Of a stretch of DNA of 64,000 nucleotides, positions 39,934 through 48,353 are shown piece by piece. Under the pieces are notes generated by a model. That model was not told the DNA's origin and made no database searches. It saw nothing but the letters and a program-made list of their open reading frames with translations. The translations under genes and the position numbers were made by a program. How positions within the stretch are numbered: position 1 is the stretch's first letter; every line of letters begins with the position of its first letter. Origin of the DNA: Streptomyces caniscabiei (GTDB lineage: Bacteria; Actinomycetota; Actinomycetes; Streptomycetales; Streptomycetaceae); assembly GCF_014930365.1 (NCBI RefSeq), contig NZ_JABXWI010000008.1, positions 372,001-436,000 of the forward strand, read 5' to 3'.

Positions 39934-41376
39934 TCAGCGGGCGAAGACGCTCGCGAACTTCCGGCCCGCCACCACCGGGTATCCGAAGTCCGTCGCGTTG
40001 AAGGACGTCGCCGATGTGGTCGTCAGGCCGGAGGCCGAGCCCCGCAGCACCCATCCCGCGCCGTCGTCGTAGCCGTTCGGCACGACGTCCTCGCCGTACG
40101 CGCCGATCGCGAGGTCGGCCTTGCCGTTGCCGTTGATGTCGCGCAGGCGCAGGGAGGAGCCGAAGTGGTCGCCGACCTCCGCGGCACCGGGCACGCCCGC
40201 CGTGGCCTGGTGGAAGGACTGGGCGCCGGTGGTGGTCAGGCCGCCCGAACCGCCCTTGAGCAGCACGACGTCGCCCACGGTGCGCTTGCCGTCGACGCCC
40301 TCACCGGGGGCGCCGATCGCGAGGTCGGCGCGGCCGTCCCCGGTCACGTCGCCCAGGGCGAGCGCGGAACCGAACGCGTCGTAGGCCTCGTCGGTGCCGG
40401 GAACCCCGGGACTGTCCTGCTGGTACGTGCGGCCCTTGAGCGGCAGACCGGACGCCGACCCGTACCGCACCGTGAACGCACCGCCCTTGCCGCCCGCGGA
40501 GTCGGCGACGACCAGGTCCTCGTAGCCGTCGCCGTCGATGTCGCCCGTCGCGACCGCCGACGACCACCATGCCGCCGAGCCGGTCGTGCCGTCGTCGCTC
40601 AGGACCGTGTGCCCGGAGCCGATGTCGCCGGGACCGCCGCGCAGCACACCGATGTAGCCGGGGGCCGGGGTGCCGTCGGGCTCGGTCCGGCTCCCGTGCA
40701 GGACGTACTCGAAGCCGTTGCCGCCGTCCTTGGAGGAGAAGTGGCCGGCCACGATGCCGTCGAGGCGGACACCGTCCGGCAGGAAGTCGACCTCGGGGGC
40801 GATCGCGCCGTCCTGTGTGGGCCCGCCGTCGCCGTACCACCAGAAGGTGTCGACGCCGACGACGGCGAGCTGCGCGGTGCCGTCCCCGTCGAGGTCGGCG
40901 AAGGCCGCGCCCTCGCCGAAGCCGGCCGCCTCGGCGCTCGGGGCGGTGAGGGCGATCCCGCCGGAGGTGAACGGCTTGGCGCCGCCCCACACGATCGTCA
41001 CCGACCCGCGCGGCTTACCGGTGACCTCCTCGCCGGGCGCGCCGACGATCAGGTCGGCGTAGCCGTCGTGGTCGACGTCGCCGCTGGTGATGTTCTCCCC
41101 GAACTTGTCCACGCTCTCCGCGGTGCCGGGCACGCCGGGGGTGTTCTGGGTGACGTTCACGAAGCGGGTCCGGCTGACGCCGGAGGCGGAGCCGAAGAGG
41201 ACGGTGACCGTGCCCCCGCTCGCCTTGGGGGTGCCGATGGCGAGATCGCGGTAGCCGTCGCCGTTGAAGTCGTCCGCGAGACCGGAGGGCGCCGCGCCGG
41301 CCGAGGGGGCGCCGAGCCCGGTGACGGCCAGGGCGAGGGCGGCGGCCGTGGCCACCGGCAAGGTACGTGCGCGCAA
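39934..41376 (-). CDS. Secreted FG-GAP (integrin-type) repeat protein
   Basis: This 480-residue protein has a signal peptide ending near PSAGAAPS. Repeated FG-GAP units follow, each with DxNGDGxxDLxIGxP calcium-like loops: DDFNGDGYRDLAIGTP, GDVDHDGYADLIVGAP, GDIDGDGYEDLVVAD, GDVTGDGRADLAIGAP and RDINGNGKADLAIGAY. They should form a seven-bladed propeller on the cell surface. A TTG at 41376 with GGAG seven bases upstream is the best start; an in-frame GTG at 41427 has no ribosome-binding site and overlaps a hairpin. The ligand is unknown. Confidence 0.88.
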   Translation of the reverse strand: MRARTLPVATAAALALAVTGLGAPSAGAAPSGLADDFNGDGYRDLAIGTPKASGGTVTVLFGSASGVSRTRFVNVTQNTPGVPGTAESVDKFGENITSGDVDHDGYADLIVGAPGEEVTGKPRGSVTIVWGGAKPFTSGGIALTAPSAEAAGFGEGAAFADLDGDGTAQLAVVGVDTFWWYGDGGPTQDGAIAPEVDFLPDGVRLDGIVAGHFSSKDGGNGFEYVLHGSRTEPDGTPAPGYIGVLRGGPGDIGSGHTVLSDDGTTGSAAWWSSAVATGDIDGDGYEDLVVADSAGGKGGAFTVRYGSASGLPLKGRTYQQDSPGVPGTDEAYDAFGSALALGDVTGDGRADLAIGAPGEGVDGKRTVGDVVLLKGGSGGLTTTGAQSFHQATAGVPGAAEVGDHFGSSLRLRDINGNGKADLAIGAYGEDVVPNGYDDGAGWVLRGSASGLTTTSATSFNATDFGYPVVAGRKFASVFAR

Positions 41377-41414
41377 CGCGATGCTCCTGTCTGATGATCC
41401 GACGCCCGTACGAC

Positions 41415-41446
41415 CCTCCGCGTGCACAAAGGGTTGTACGCGGAGG
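41415..41446 (-). terminator. 12-bp stem hairpin between two minus-strand genes
   Basis: CCTCCGCGTGCA (41415-41426) pairs with TGTACGCGGAGG (41435-41446), with one mismatch and an 8-base loop. It lies 41 bases beyond the stop of the FAD oxidoreductase gene and before the FG-GAP gene. A terminator is most likely, or an operator for the latter. Confidence 0.5.
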
Positions 41447-41487
41447 GAAGGCGGGGTGAACGGGGATCGGCTGCCCGGCGCGGCCGG

Positions 41488-42654
41488 CTACTGCTCGCCC
41501 AGCCCCACGGCCCGTTGGTCCACCTCGAACTCCGAGCGAGGCAGGTCCCTGAACCGGGTGGGGCGGAAGGAGCCGAGAAGGCTCTGTTCCTGACCGGTGG
41601 TGAGCTCGGCCGCGACCAGGCGCCCCAGGATCGGTGCCAGGGTGACGCCGCTGTGCGTGACGAGGCAGTAGACGCGGGACCGCGCGGAGGCGTAGCCGGC
41701 GACGGTGTGGCCGTCCGCGGGCAGCGACCGGATCCCGACCCGCAGCTCGATCTCCGGTTCCCCGCGGGGGCCGGGCAGCAGTGCGGAGAACCGCCGGGTG
41801 AGCGTGCGCGCGATGTCCCCGTCGACGGCCGGAGGGTCCGCCGGATCGACGTCGGCGTTCAGGTCGAGGGCCTGGAGGACCGTATGCCCGTCGGCGCCGG
41901 GGCGGAGGTTGAGGCCCGGGCTGTGGACCACGCAGCGCAGGTCGAGGGCGGGGGACGAGGCGTAGCCGAGGAGGCCGACGGTCTGCGCTCCACGACCGGT
42001 GTCGGTCACCATGGGAACGTCGATCCCGGCCCGCACGGCGAGCCGCTGACTCCAGCGGCCGGCCGCCAGGACCACACGATCCCCCGTATGGACCTGGCCC
42101 CCGACGAGGGTGACGGCGACTCCGTCCGGCCCGTCGTCGACGGCCTCGACCTCGCCGATCCGGTACGTGGCCCCGTGCCGGAGGGCGTCGGCGAGCAGGT
42201 TCCGCACGAAGAGCTCCGGCAGCACGTACCCCTCGCTCGGGAAGTGTGCGATGGACGTGACGGTCGCCGGGACGCGCAGCTCGCCCGCCGTCCGCGTGGC
42301 CTCGGAGGCCGTGACCCAGTGCACGGGGTAGCCGAGGGACCGCAGGCGTGCCACGTTGTCGGCGAGCCGCTGCTCGTTCGCCGCGTCCGCCCAGTGCAGT
42401 GCCCCGCTCGGGAAGTAGGACCGCGCACCGGGCAACCGCTCGGCGAGCCTGGCGTGCTCGTCCATGCCGGCGAGGTTCAGCCGGTGGTAGGCCGGGTCGG
42501 GCTTCCGGCTGGAGTTGGTCCAGGCGAAGGTGGTCGCGCTCGTGCCGGTGCCCGCTCCCCGCCGGTCGAGGAGCAGCACGTCCTGGCCGGCCACGGCGAG
42601 GTGCCTCGCCACGCTCACGCCCAGTACACCGGCACCGATGATGATGACCTTCAT
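41488..42654 (-). CDS. FAD-dependent oxidoreductase, DAO/DadA type
   Basis: This 388-residue flavoprotein starts with the Rossmann motif MKVIIIGAGVLGVSVARHLA and the acidic LLLDRRG end of the ADP-binding fold. It ends with RVYCLVTHSGVTLAPILGRLVA, the usual C-terminal FAD contact of D-amino-acid dehydrogenases, glycine oxidases and related deaminating enzymes. A Tat signal is absent, so it is probably cytosolic. The adjacent GntR gene upstream in the same direction suggests it is the regulated enzyme. The substrate, an amine or amino acid, is unknown. Confidence 0.87.
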   Translation of the reverse strand: MKVIIIGAGVLGVSVARHLAVAGQDVLLLDRRGAGTGTSATTFAWTNSSRKPDPAYHRLNLAGMDEHARLAERLPGARSYFPSGALHWADAANEQRLADNVARLRSLGYPVHWVTASEATRTAGELRVPATVTSIAHFPSEGYVLPELFVRNLLADALRHGATYRIGEVEAVDDGPDGVAVTLVGGQVHTGDRVVLAAGRWSQRLAVRAGIDVPMVTDTGRGAQTVGLLGYASSPALDLRCVVHSPGLNLRPGADGHTVLQALDLNADVDPADPPAVDGDIARTLTRRFSALLPGPRGEPEIELRVGIRSLPADGHTVAGYASARSRVYCLVTHSGVTLAPILGRLVAAELTTGQEQSLLGSFRPTRFRDLPRSEFEVDQRAVGLGEQ

Positions 42655-42689
42655 GGTTCACGCATCCCCTTTCCGGAGGCGACTGGTGC

Positions 42690-43403
42690 TCACACGGCCG
42701 GGACCGGCAGCTCCAGGAAGAACTCGGCGGTCCCCGGCCGGACGAGGGTCGTGACGACCTCGACGGTGCTCGCGTCCTCGGTACGCAACTCCCTGCGCCT
42801 CATCAGCGCCGGGGTCCCGGCCTCGCTGTGCAGCAGGGCGGCGTCCTCCTCGCCGAGGACCACCGGGTCGAGGTAGAGCCGGATCGTGTCGACGGGTACG
42901 CCCCTGCTCCGCAGGTACGGGAGGGTGACGAGGTCCTCCAGGTTCTGGTCCAGCAGGTCGGGGGCGGCCGCGAACAGCACGACGTGCCGCTCGATCGACT
43001 GCGGCTCCTCGCGCACGTTCAGCTTGCGCCGGACCAGTTCCACCACGGCCGTGTCGGCGCCGGCGCCGGGGAGGGCCAGGACCGCGTCGACGGCCCTGAC
43101 GATCCGCGCGGAGACGACCTCGTGCCGGCCCGGTGTGCCCTTGGCGGCCGTCGCGGGGGTGACGAAGGTGAGCAGATCGATCTGCCGCGTCACATCCGCG
43201 ACGAACGTGCCGTGACGCCGCCGGCGGATCGCCAGGCCCGCCTGCGCCAGGTCGTTGAGGACGCGCTGCGCCGTGGCACGACTGACGCCGTGCTCGACGG
43301 AGAGATCCTTCTCCGTCGGCAACCGGGTGCCGGGAGGCAGTTCCCCGGTCCGGATCCTCGCCTCGATCTGTCGTCTGATCCGTACGTACAGCGGCGCGGC
43401 CAA
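42690..43403 (-). CDS. GntR/HutC-family transcriptional regulator (UTRA domain)
   Basis: This 237-residue regulator has an N-terminal winged helix (about 1-70: PLYVRIRRQIEARIRTGELPPGTRLPTEKDLSVEHGVSRATAQRVLNDL). A UTRA ligand domain follows (about 85-230). The start is TTG at 43403; no upstream ATG is supported. A perfect 20-bp palindrome at 43475-43494 lies 72 bases before the start and is a likely operator. The regulator gene, the FAD oxidoreductase and the divergent kinase gene probably form a small regulon. Confidence 0.85.
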   Translation of the reverse strand: MAAPLYVRIRRQIEARIRTGELPPGTRLPTEKDLSVEHGVSRATAQRVLNDLAQAGLAIRRRRHGTFVADVTRQIDLLTFVTPATAAKGTPGRHEVVSARIVRAVDAVLALPGAGADTAVVELVRRKLNVREEPQSIERHVVLFAAAPDLLDQNLEDLVTLPYLRSRGVPVDTIRLYLDPVVLGEEDAALLHSEAGTPALMRRRELRTEDASTVEVVTTLVRPGTAEFFLELPVPAV

Positions 43404-43474
43404 CCGACCAGTCCGTTCTGTGCGTCCGCCGACCGGCGGTTACCGTTTCCTCGTCCCTAAGACCGTACAAGACG

Positions 43475-43494
43475 TCAATTGACCGGTCAATTGA
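43475..43494. promoter_or_regulatory. Perfect 20-bp palindrome between GntR and kinase genes
   Basis: TCAATTGACCGGTCAATTGA is self-complementary and lies in the divergent gap, 33 bases before the kinase ATG. It is AT-rich against a GC-rich background and has the size and symmetry of GntR/HutC operators, so it may control both directions. Confidence 0.65.
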
Positions 43495-43526
43495 GAGAGT
43501 TGAAGGATCTCGTACTGTGACGCCGC

Positions 43527-44426
43527 ATGACCGAAGGCGAGATCGAGATCACCGCGGACCTCGTCCGCGAGCTGGTGCGGGAGCAGCATCCGGACCTCGC
43601 GGGGCTGGCCGTCCGCGAGGTGGCGGGCGGCTGGGGCAACCAGATGTGGCGGCTCGGGGACGAGTTGGCCGTACGCATGCAGCGCATGGACCCCACCCCG
43701 GAACACCAGCTCAAGGAGCGCCGATGGCTGCCCCTCCTGGCCCCGCGCCTGCCGCTCCCGGTGCCGACCCCGGTGCGCGCCGGTGAGCCGTCCGCGCGCT
43801 TTCCCAAGCACTGGACCGTGATGACCTGGGTGCCGGGCGAGCCGTTGGACCACGGCTCGATCAGCCGCGGTGATCACGCGGCCGACACGCTGGCGGGCTT
43901 CCTCAGGGCACTCCATGTGGAGGCGCCCGCCGACGCGCCGGCGGGTTCGGACCGCGGCGGTCACCCCAAGGAGTGCGGGGACGGCTTCGAGAGGTTCTTC
44001 CGCGCCGTCGACCCCGGCGACCTCGCCGCCGACGTCCGGGCCGTCTGGGACGACGCCGTGGCCGCCCCCGAGTGGGAGGGCCCGCGGGTGTGGGTCCACG
44101 GTGACCTGCACCCCGCGAACGTGGTCGTCTCGGACGGGACGCTGACGGGCGTGGTCGACTTCGGCGACATGTTCGCCGGCGATCCGGCATGGGATCTCGC
44201 CGCCGCCTGGGTCCTCCTTCCCGCAGGCGCCGCGGCACGCTTCTTCGACGCGTACGCGCGCGCGGACGAGGCCACCGTCCGCCGCGCCCGCGGGCTCGCC
44301 GCCATGAAGTGCCTGTTCCTGATGCTCATGGGCCAGAACGGCGACCGGGGCCTGCCCGGCGGCAAGCCGGCCTGGGGGCCCGCGGGCCGGGCAGGACTCG
44401 AACGGGTCACCGCCGACCGGCACTAG
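43527..44426 (+). CDS. Aminoglycoside phosphotransferase-family kinase
   Basis: This 299-residue protein has the APH/choline-kinase fold. The Brenner motif is VHGDLHPANVVV, with catalytic Asp, and the metal-binding motif is GVVDFGDMFAGDPAWDLA. The N-lobe stretch GGWGNQMWRLGDELAVRM includes the nucleotide-binding segment. Many such genes in Streptomyces do not confer resistance; they phosphorylate small molecules such as sugars or amino-alcohols. The ATG at 43527 lies 32 bases after the palindrome, so its promoter is likely under GntR control. Confidence 0.85.
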   Translation: MTEGEIEITADLVRELVREQHPDLAGLAVREVAGGWGNQMWRLGDELAVRMQRMDPTPEHQLKERRWLPLLAPRLPLPVPTPVRAGEPSARFPKHWTVMTWVPGEPLDHGSISRGDHAADTLAGFLRALHVEAPADAPAGSDRGGHPKECGDGFERFFRAVDPGDLAADVRAVWDDAVAAPEWEGPRVWVHGDLHPANVVVSDGTLTGVVDFGDMFAGDPAWDLAAAWVLLPAGAAARFFDAYARADEATVRRARGLAAMKCLFLMLMGQNGDRGLPGGKPAWGPAGRAGLERVTADRH

Positions 44427-44450
44427 CTGTATTGCCCTGAGAGCGTGCCG

Positions 44451-46031
44451 CTACGCCGGGATGCGGCGGCCGAGGAACGCGGCCACCCGGTCGAGCGCCG
44501 GGGCGTCCTCCGGCACGGGACGCTCCGGGGCGATCGATCCACCGGCGGTGCGGGGCAGTTCGCCGTAGATCTCCCGGACCACCGGGAGGGCGGCGCGCGC
44601 GATGTCGGGGTGCGGATCGCGGTCGCGGCCGAGGGCGGTCGCGAGGTCCCAGCCGTGCACCAGCAGTTCGACCAGGAGCTGCTCGACCACGCGACGGCCG
44701 GGAGCCGGACCGACGGAGCGCTCCAGCAGGCCAGGCTGCCGGAAGGCGGCGCGGGCCGCGGCGGCGGCGGTCTCGAAGGCGGCCACGTGGTCGTCGCCGA
44801 GGTGGTCGTCGGCGTGGCCGGCGGTGGGAGGCGTGCCCTGGGCCAGGCCGCCCCAGATGATGTTCTCCCACACCAGATGGTCGAGCAGGTCCCGTACGGT
44901 CCACCCCTCGCAGGGGGTCGGCAGGCCGAACCGGTCCGGCGTGGCCGCGCGCACGAGGGCGCGCACGCTGTCCTGGACGCGGGCGAAGGCGTCCAGGACA
45001 CCGCCGGGCCAGGCGTCGGTGTCGTCCGCGTAGAGTGCTTCGAGCGCGGCGGCGCGCGCACCCGGCGCGGGGTTGGCGTGCAACGCGGTGACCAGCCACC
45101 GCCCTTCCGCCGCGATCCCGGCGGGCGCGGGCCGGCCACCGAGGACGCACAGCAGCTGCCAGAAGCGCTCGACGGCGGGTTCGGCCGCGGCGGTGAGCTG
45201 CTCGCGCAGCAGCGCACGTGCCCCGGTGCCGTCCACGCGCACGGCGGGGTCGGTGTTCGCGCGGCTGGGCAGCCAGGCGGCGACGACGTCGGCGACGGCC
45301 CGGTCGGCGGCGGGGGAGTCCGCCGCTACACCGGCCCGCGTCGCCTCGCGGACGCGTGCGGTCCAGACGTCGGTGAGCGCGCGCATCTCCTGTGCGGCGG
45401 AGGCGTCCTGAGCCCCCGGACCCTGACGGGCGCCGTACTCCGCGAGGCGCCGCACGGCGGGACGCAGGTCCCCGTCGGCGACCAGTTCGCCCAGCTCCAG
45501 CCAGGCCTCGACCTGCTCGTCGGTGGGATCGTCCGGCAGGTCGGAGCCGGCCGCGAGGAGCCCCTCGCGGAAGTGGGGCACCTCCAGATCGCCCAGGGCG
45601 TCGGTGAGGAAGTCGTGGACCAGCTCGCGGCGTTCGTCGGGAGACAGGTGGGCGGTGCGGGTCATCAGAGCGAGCCCCTCGTGGGTGGTACGGCGGGTGA
45701 CGGTGCGCAGGACGGCCTGGTGGGTCCGCAGACGACGGATCTGCGCCTCCAGTGCCTCGACGTGCGCGGCCGCCACCTCCGTGAGCCCGTCCTCGCGGTC
45801 CAGGGCGGCCCGGATCTCCCCGAGCCCCATCCCCAGGTCCCGCAGTGTGCGGGCCAGGCGCAGCCTGGCCACACCGGCGGCGTCATAGCGGCGGTAACCG
45901 CCGGAGGTCCGGCCGACCGGCGTCACGACCCCCACGTCCGACCAGTGCCGAACCACCTTCACCGGCAGCCCGACCTGCCGCGCCACGGCCCCGATGCTCC
46001 ACGCGGCCGACGCCACGTCGTCCCTGTGCAT
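44451..46031 (-). CDS. MerR regulator fused to a maleylpyruvate-isomerase-like (DinB) domain
   Basis: This 526-residue protein begins with a MerR DNA-binding domain (about 10-80: WSIGAVARQVGLPVKVVRHWSDVGVVTPVGRTSGGYRRYDAAGVARLRLARTL is split by the winged helix). An antiparallel helix (about 85-110) and a middle helical region follow. The C-terminal DinB/TIGR03086-like domain contains TPCEGWTVRDLLDHLVWE and ELLVHGWDLATALG. The ATG at 46031 probably coincides with the transcription start, because a MerR-type promoter ends seven bases upstream (leaderless mRNA). The C-terminal domain may bind the effector. Confidence 0.8.
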   Translation of the reverse strand: MHRDDVASAAWSIGAVARQVGLPVKVVRHWSDVGVVTPVGRTSGGYRRYDAAGVARLRLARTLRDLGMGLGEIRAALDREDGLTEVAAAHVEALEAQIRRLRTHQAVLRTVTRRTTHEGLALMTRTAHLSPDERRELVHDFLTDALGDLEVPHFREGLLAAGSDLPDDPTDEQVEAWLELGELVADGDLRPAVRRLAEYGARQGPGAQDASAAQEMRALTDVWTARVREATRAGVAADSPAADRAVADVVAAWLPSRANTDPAVRVDGTGARALLREQLTAAAEPAVERFWQLLCVLGGRPAPAGIAAEGRWLVTALHANPAPGARAAALEALYADDTDAWPGGVLDAFARVQDSVRALVRAATPDRFGLPTPCEGWTVRDLLDHLVWENIIWGGLAQGTPPTAGHADDHLGDDHVAAFETAAAAARAAFRQPGLLERSVGPAPGRRVVEQLLVELLVHGWDLATALGRDRDPHPDIARAALPVVREIYGELPRTAGGSIAPERPVPEDAPALDRVAAFLGRRIPA

Positions 46032-46038
46032 GTGCCCC

Positions 46039-46069
46039 ACTCTCGACTCTCCCTCGGTGGGAGAGTCAA
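46039..46069 (-). promoter_or_regulatory. MerR-type promoter with 19-bp spacer and palindromic operator
   Basis: On the minus strand TTGACT (46069-46064) and GAGAGT (46044-46039) are separated by 19 bases. The 9-bp inverted repeat GACTCTCCC / GGGAGAGTC (46045-46067, 5-base centre) fills the spacer. An overlong spacer with a symmetric operator is the hallmark of MerR-activated promoters. The ATG begins seven bases after the -10, implying a leaderless transcript. Confidence 0.7.
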
Positions 46070-46144
46070 GCAGCCGCGGCACGCCACCGGAGCCGCGTCT
46101 CAAGTAGGCGCAGTCCAGGCCGAGTTGTGGCAGGATGCGATGGC

Positions 46145-47545
46145 ATGTCGCCGTCGATCACGTGGTCGCCCGAGTCCGGTCGTCGTCCGATGAGCGTGCT
46201 GCTCGTCCTGCTGGTGCACCTCCTCGTGGTCGGTCCGGCGGCGTGGGACGCCGGCGCGGCGGCCGGGCGGGGGACCGAGGGGGTCGCGACACCCGATCTC
46301 GCCCGCCACGACGTGTCCCTGCGCTCCGACGGCGACGGCGATCACTGGACCGGACGGCAGCGGGTGTCGTTCCGCAACGCCTCGCGGCAGCCGCTGCACG
46401 AGGTGTACCTGCGTCTGTGGGGCAACGGCGAGGACGGGTGCGGCACGCCCGGCACGCCTCCGCCCGTCACCGTGTCGCACGTCGAGGGCGGCACACCGGA
46501 CCGGCTCACCGTGGGGTGCACGGCCCTGCGCGTCGCCCTGACCACGCCGCTCGGGTACGGACAGCGGACCTCGCTCTCCTTCGACGTCTCCCTCACCGTG
46601 CCCGACCGCAACGCCCGCTTCGGCCGCGAGGGCGCCCACCGCTTCCTCGGCAACGCCCTCCCGGTGCTCGCCGTGCACGACGCCCAGGGCCGGCACCTCG
46701 ACCCGTACGTGTCACTCGGCGAGAGTTTCCACGCGCTCGCGAGCGACTTCCGGGTCCGTCTCGACCACCCGTCGGCCCTGAAGGTGCCCGCGACCGGTCG
46801 CACCCGCGCCCTCCCCGGCGGCAGCGGCCGTACGGTCACGCTGAGCGTCGCGCACCGGGTGCGGGACTTCGCGTGGGCGGCGGGCCCGTTCCGTACGGCG
46901 ACGGAGACCACGCCCGGAGGGGTGCGCGTGAAGTCGTACTGGGCGAGCGACACACCCGCCGAGGGGGTGCGCCTCAACCGCGCGGACGCCGTCGCCGCGA
47001 TCGACCGCTTCGGCGCGGAGTTCGGCCGCTACCCGTACGGCGAGATCGACCTCGTGATGACCGGCGGGTTCGGCGGCGGCATGGAGTACCCGGGCCTGGT
47101 CCTGGTCGGCACGACCGAGGAGGGCGGCGCCGTCGTCCACGAACTGGCGCACCAGTGGTGGTACGGCATCGTCGGCAACGACGAGTACGCCTCACCATGG
47201 CTGGACGAGAGCTTCGCCCAGTACGCCAACGCCCGCTTCTACGGGTGGGAGACCCGCGACTGCTGGTCGGACGTCCAGTGGCCGAGCGACAGCGCCGCGC
47301 TGACCAACTCGATGGCCTACTGGTCGGAGCACCGCGACGAGTACCACCTCGTCTACACGGCGGGCCCCTGCGCCCTGGCCGACCTGGAACGCGCGCTCGG
47401 CGCCGACACCATGGCCCGGTTCCTCAAGGGGTACGTCCGGGACCACTGGTACGGCGTCTCCACCACGGCCGCCTTCAAGAAGGCCGCACAGGCGGCCACG
47501 GACGAGGATCTCGGCCCGTTCTGGGAGGCCCACCGCATCCGGTGA
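46145..47545 (+). CDS. Secreted M1-family metallopeptidase
   Basis: This 466-residue protein has an N-terminal hydrophobic signal or anchor (about 17-35: SVLLVLLVHLLVVG). A beta-rich N-terminal domain precedes the catalytic gluzincin domain. The zinc site reads VVHELAHQWWYGIVG-(about 15)-WLDESFAQY. The substrate-binding motif that is GxMEN in aminopeptidases reads GGMEYPG here, as in many bacterial secreted M1 relatives. It is shorter than full M1 aminopeptidases because the C-terminal helical domain is minimal. An AGGA lies nine bases before the ATG at 46145; ATG at 46190 is an alternative. Confidence 0.85.
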   Translation: MSPSITWSPESGRRPMSVLLVLLVHLLVVGPAAWDAGAAAGRGTEGVATPDLARHDVSLRSDGDGDHWTGRQRVSFRNASRQPLHEVYLRLWGNGEDGCGTPGTPPPVTVSHVEGGTPDRLTVGCTALRVALTTPLGYGQRTSLSFDVSLTVPDRNARFGREGAHRFLGNALPVLAVHDAQGRHLDPYVSLGESFHALASDFRVRLDHPSALKVPATGRTRALPGGSGRTVTLSVAHRVRDFAWAAGPFRTATETTPGGVRVKSYWASDTPAEGVRLNRADAVAAIDRFGAEFGRYPYGEIDLVMTGGFGGGMEYPGLVLVGTTEEGGAVVHELAHQWWYGIVGNDEYASPWLDESFAQYANARFYGWETRDCWSDVQWPSDSAALTNSMAYWSEHRDEYHLVYTAGPCALADLERALGADTMARFLKGYVRDHWYGVSTTAAFKKAAQAATDEDLGPFWEAHRIR

Positions 47546-47608
47546 GTGCGGCAAGTTCCCGTGCCGGGGGGCGGCACGCGGGCTAGGAGGTTCGGGGTGC
47601 GTGCTGTG

Positions 47609-47630
47609 GGATGTCCGGCGCCCGACATCC
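47609..47630. terminator. Hairpin downstream of the M1 peptidase gene
   Basis: GGATGTC (47609-47615) pairs perfectly with GACATCC (47624-47630). It lies 64 bases after the peptidase stop and 28 bases before the DUF485 gene. It may terminate the first transcript or shape the leader of the second. Confidence 0.35.
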
Positions 47631-47657
47631 ACGTATCCGACACACGAAGAGCCGCTC

Positions 47658-48353
47658 ATGAATCCCCGGAAGAAGTCAGGTCCCCAGGATCCGGCGGGAC
47701 CACGACCAGCCTCTCGACCACGACCGACGTCTCGGCCACCGCAGTACCCGCGGGCCCAGGACTCCTTACAGGACCCGTTCGTCGCCGTGCTCCTCTACCT
47801 GAGCCATCTCGACCACGAACGCCTGTATTCCGAGGACGAGTTGAGCCGCGCGATCCACGACTGCCACCGGTCGTACGGCAGCGCAGTCGACCTGTACACC
47901 TGGTACGGACAGTCGTTGAGCGCCGGTCAGGCCGCGCACGCCGCGGCCGTCGTCCGGGAGCGGCGGGAATGGGCCCTGCGGATCGCCGCGGACCTGGCCG
48001 ACCGCCACCCCTACGACCGCGCCCTGCCCTGGTGTTCGGGCGTCACCCTGGCCGAGGCCCTCCGGTCGGTGGGCGTGGACCGCACGGTCCGCGACGCCCG
48101 CCGGCGCGCCTTCCTCGTCGCCGCCCCCGTCATCGGCCTGTACCTGGCGATCAGTTGTCTGGGCGGAGCGGCCGAGAGCGTCATGACCGTGTCGGTGCTG
48201 GGTCCGTTGAACGTGGGCCTCCTGCTCGGACTGGTCCAGCTCCTCGCCGTCGCGGCATGGGTCCAGTGGTACGGCCGGTACTGCGGAACCTCCGTCGATC
48301 CGCTCGTCGAGAGCCCGCTCACCTCCGGCGAGCGACGGGAGCACCACCCGTGA
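47658..48353 (+). CDS. DUF485-like membrane protein with long cytoplasmic N-terminus
   Basis: This 231-residue protein ends in a DUF485-like segment with two membrane spans (about 159-178 FLVAAPVIGLYLAISCLGG and about 189-214 VLGPLNVGLLLGLVQLLAVAAWVQWY). Before it is a roughly 155-residue cytoplasmic part containing a Pro/Arg-rich start and a DELSRAIHDCHRSYGSAVDLYTWY helical region. DUF485 proteins (YjcH type) usually have about 100 residues and precede ActP-like acetate symporters. Here the small partner is fused to an extra domain. It overlaps the symporter gene by GTGA. Confidence 0.8.
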   Translation: MNPRKKSGPQDPAGPRPASRPRPTSRPPQYPRAQDSLQDPFVAVLLYLSHLDHERLYSEDELSRAIHDCHRSYGSAVDLYTWYGQSLSAGQAAHAAAVVRERREWALRIAADLADRHPYDRALPWCSGVTLAEALRSVGVDRTVRDARRRAFLVAAPVIGLYLAISCLGGAAESVMTVSVLGPLNVGLLLGLVQLLAVAAWVQWYGRYCGTSVDPLVESPLTSGERREHHP

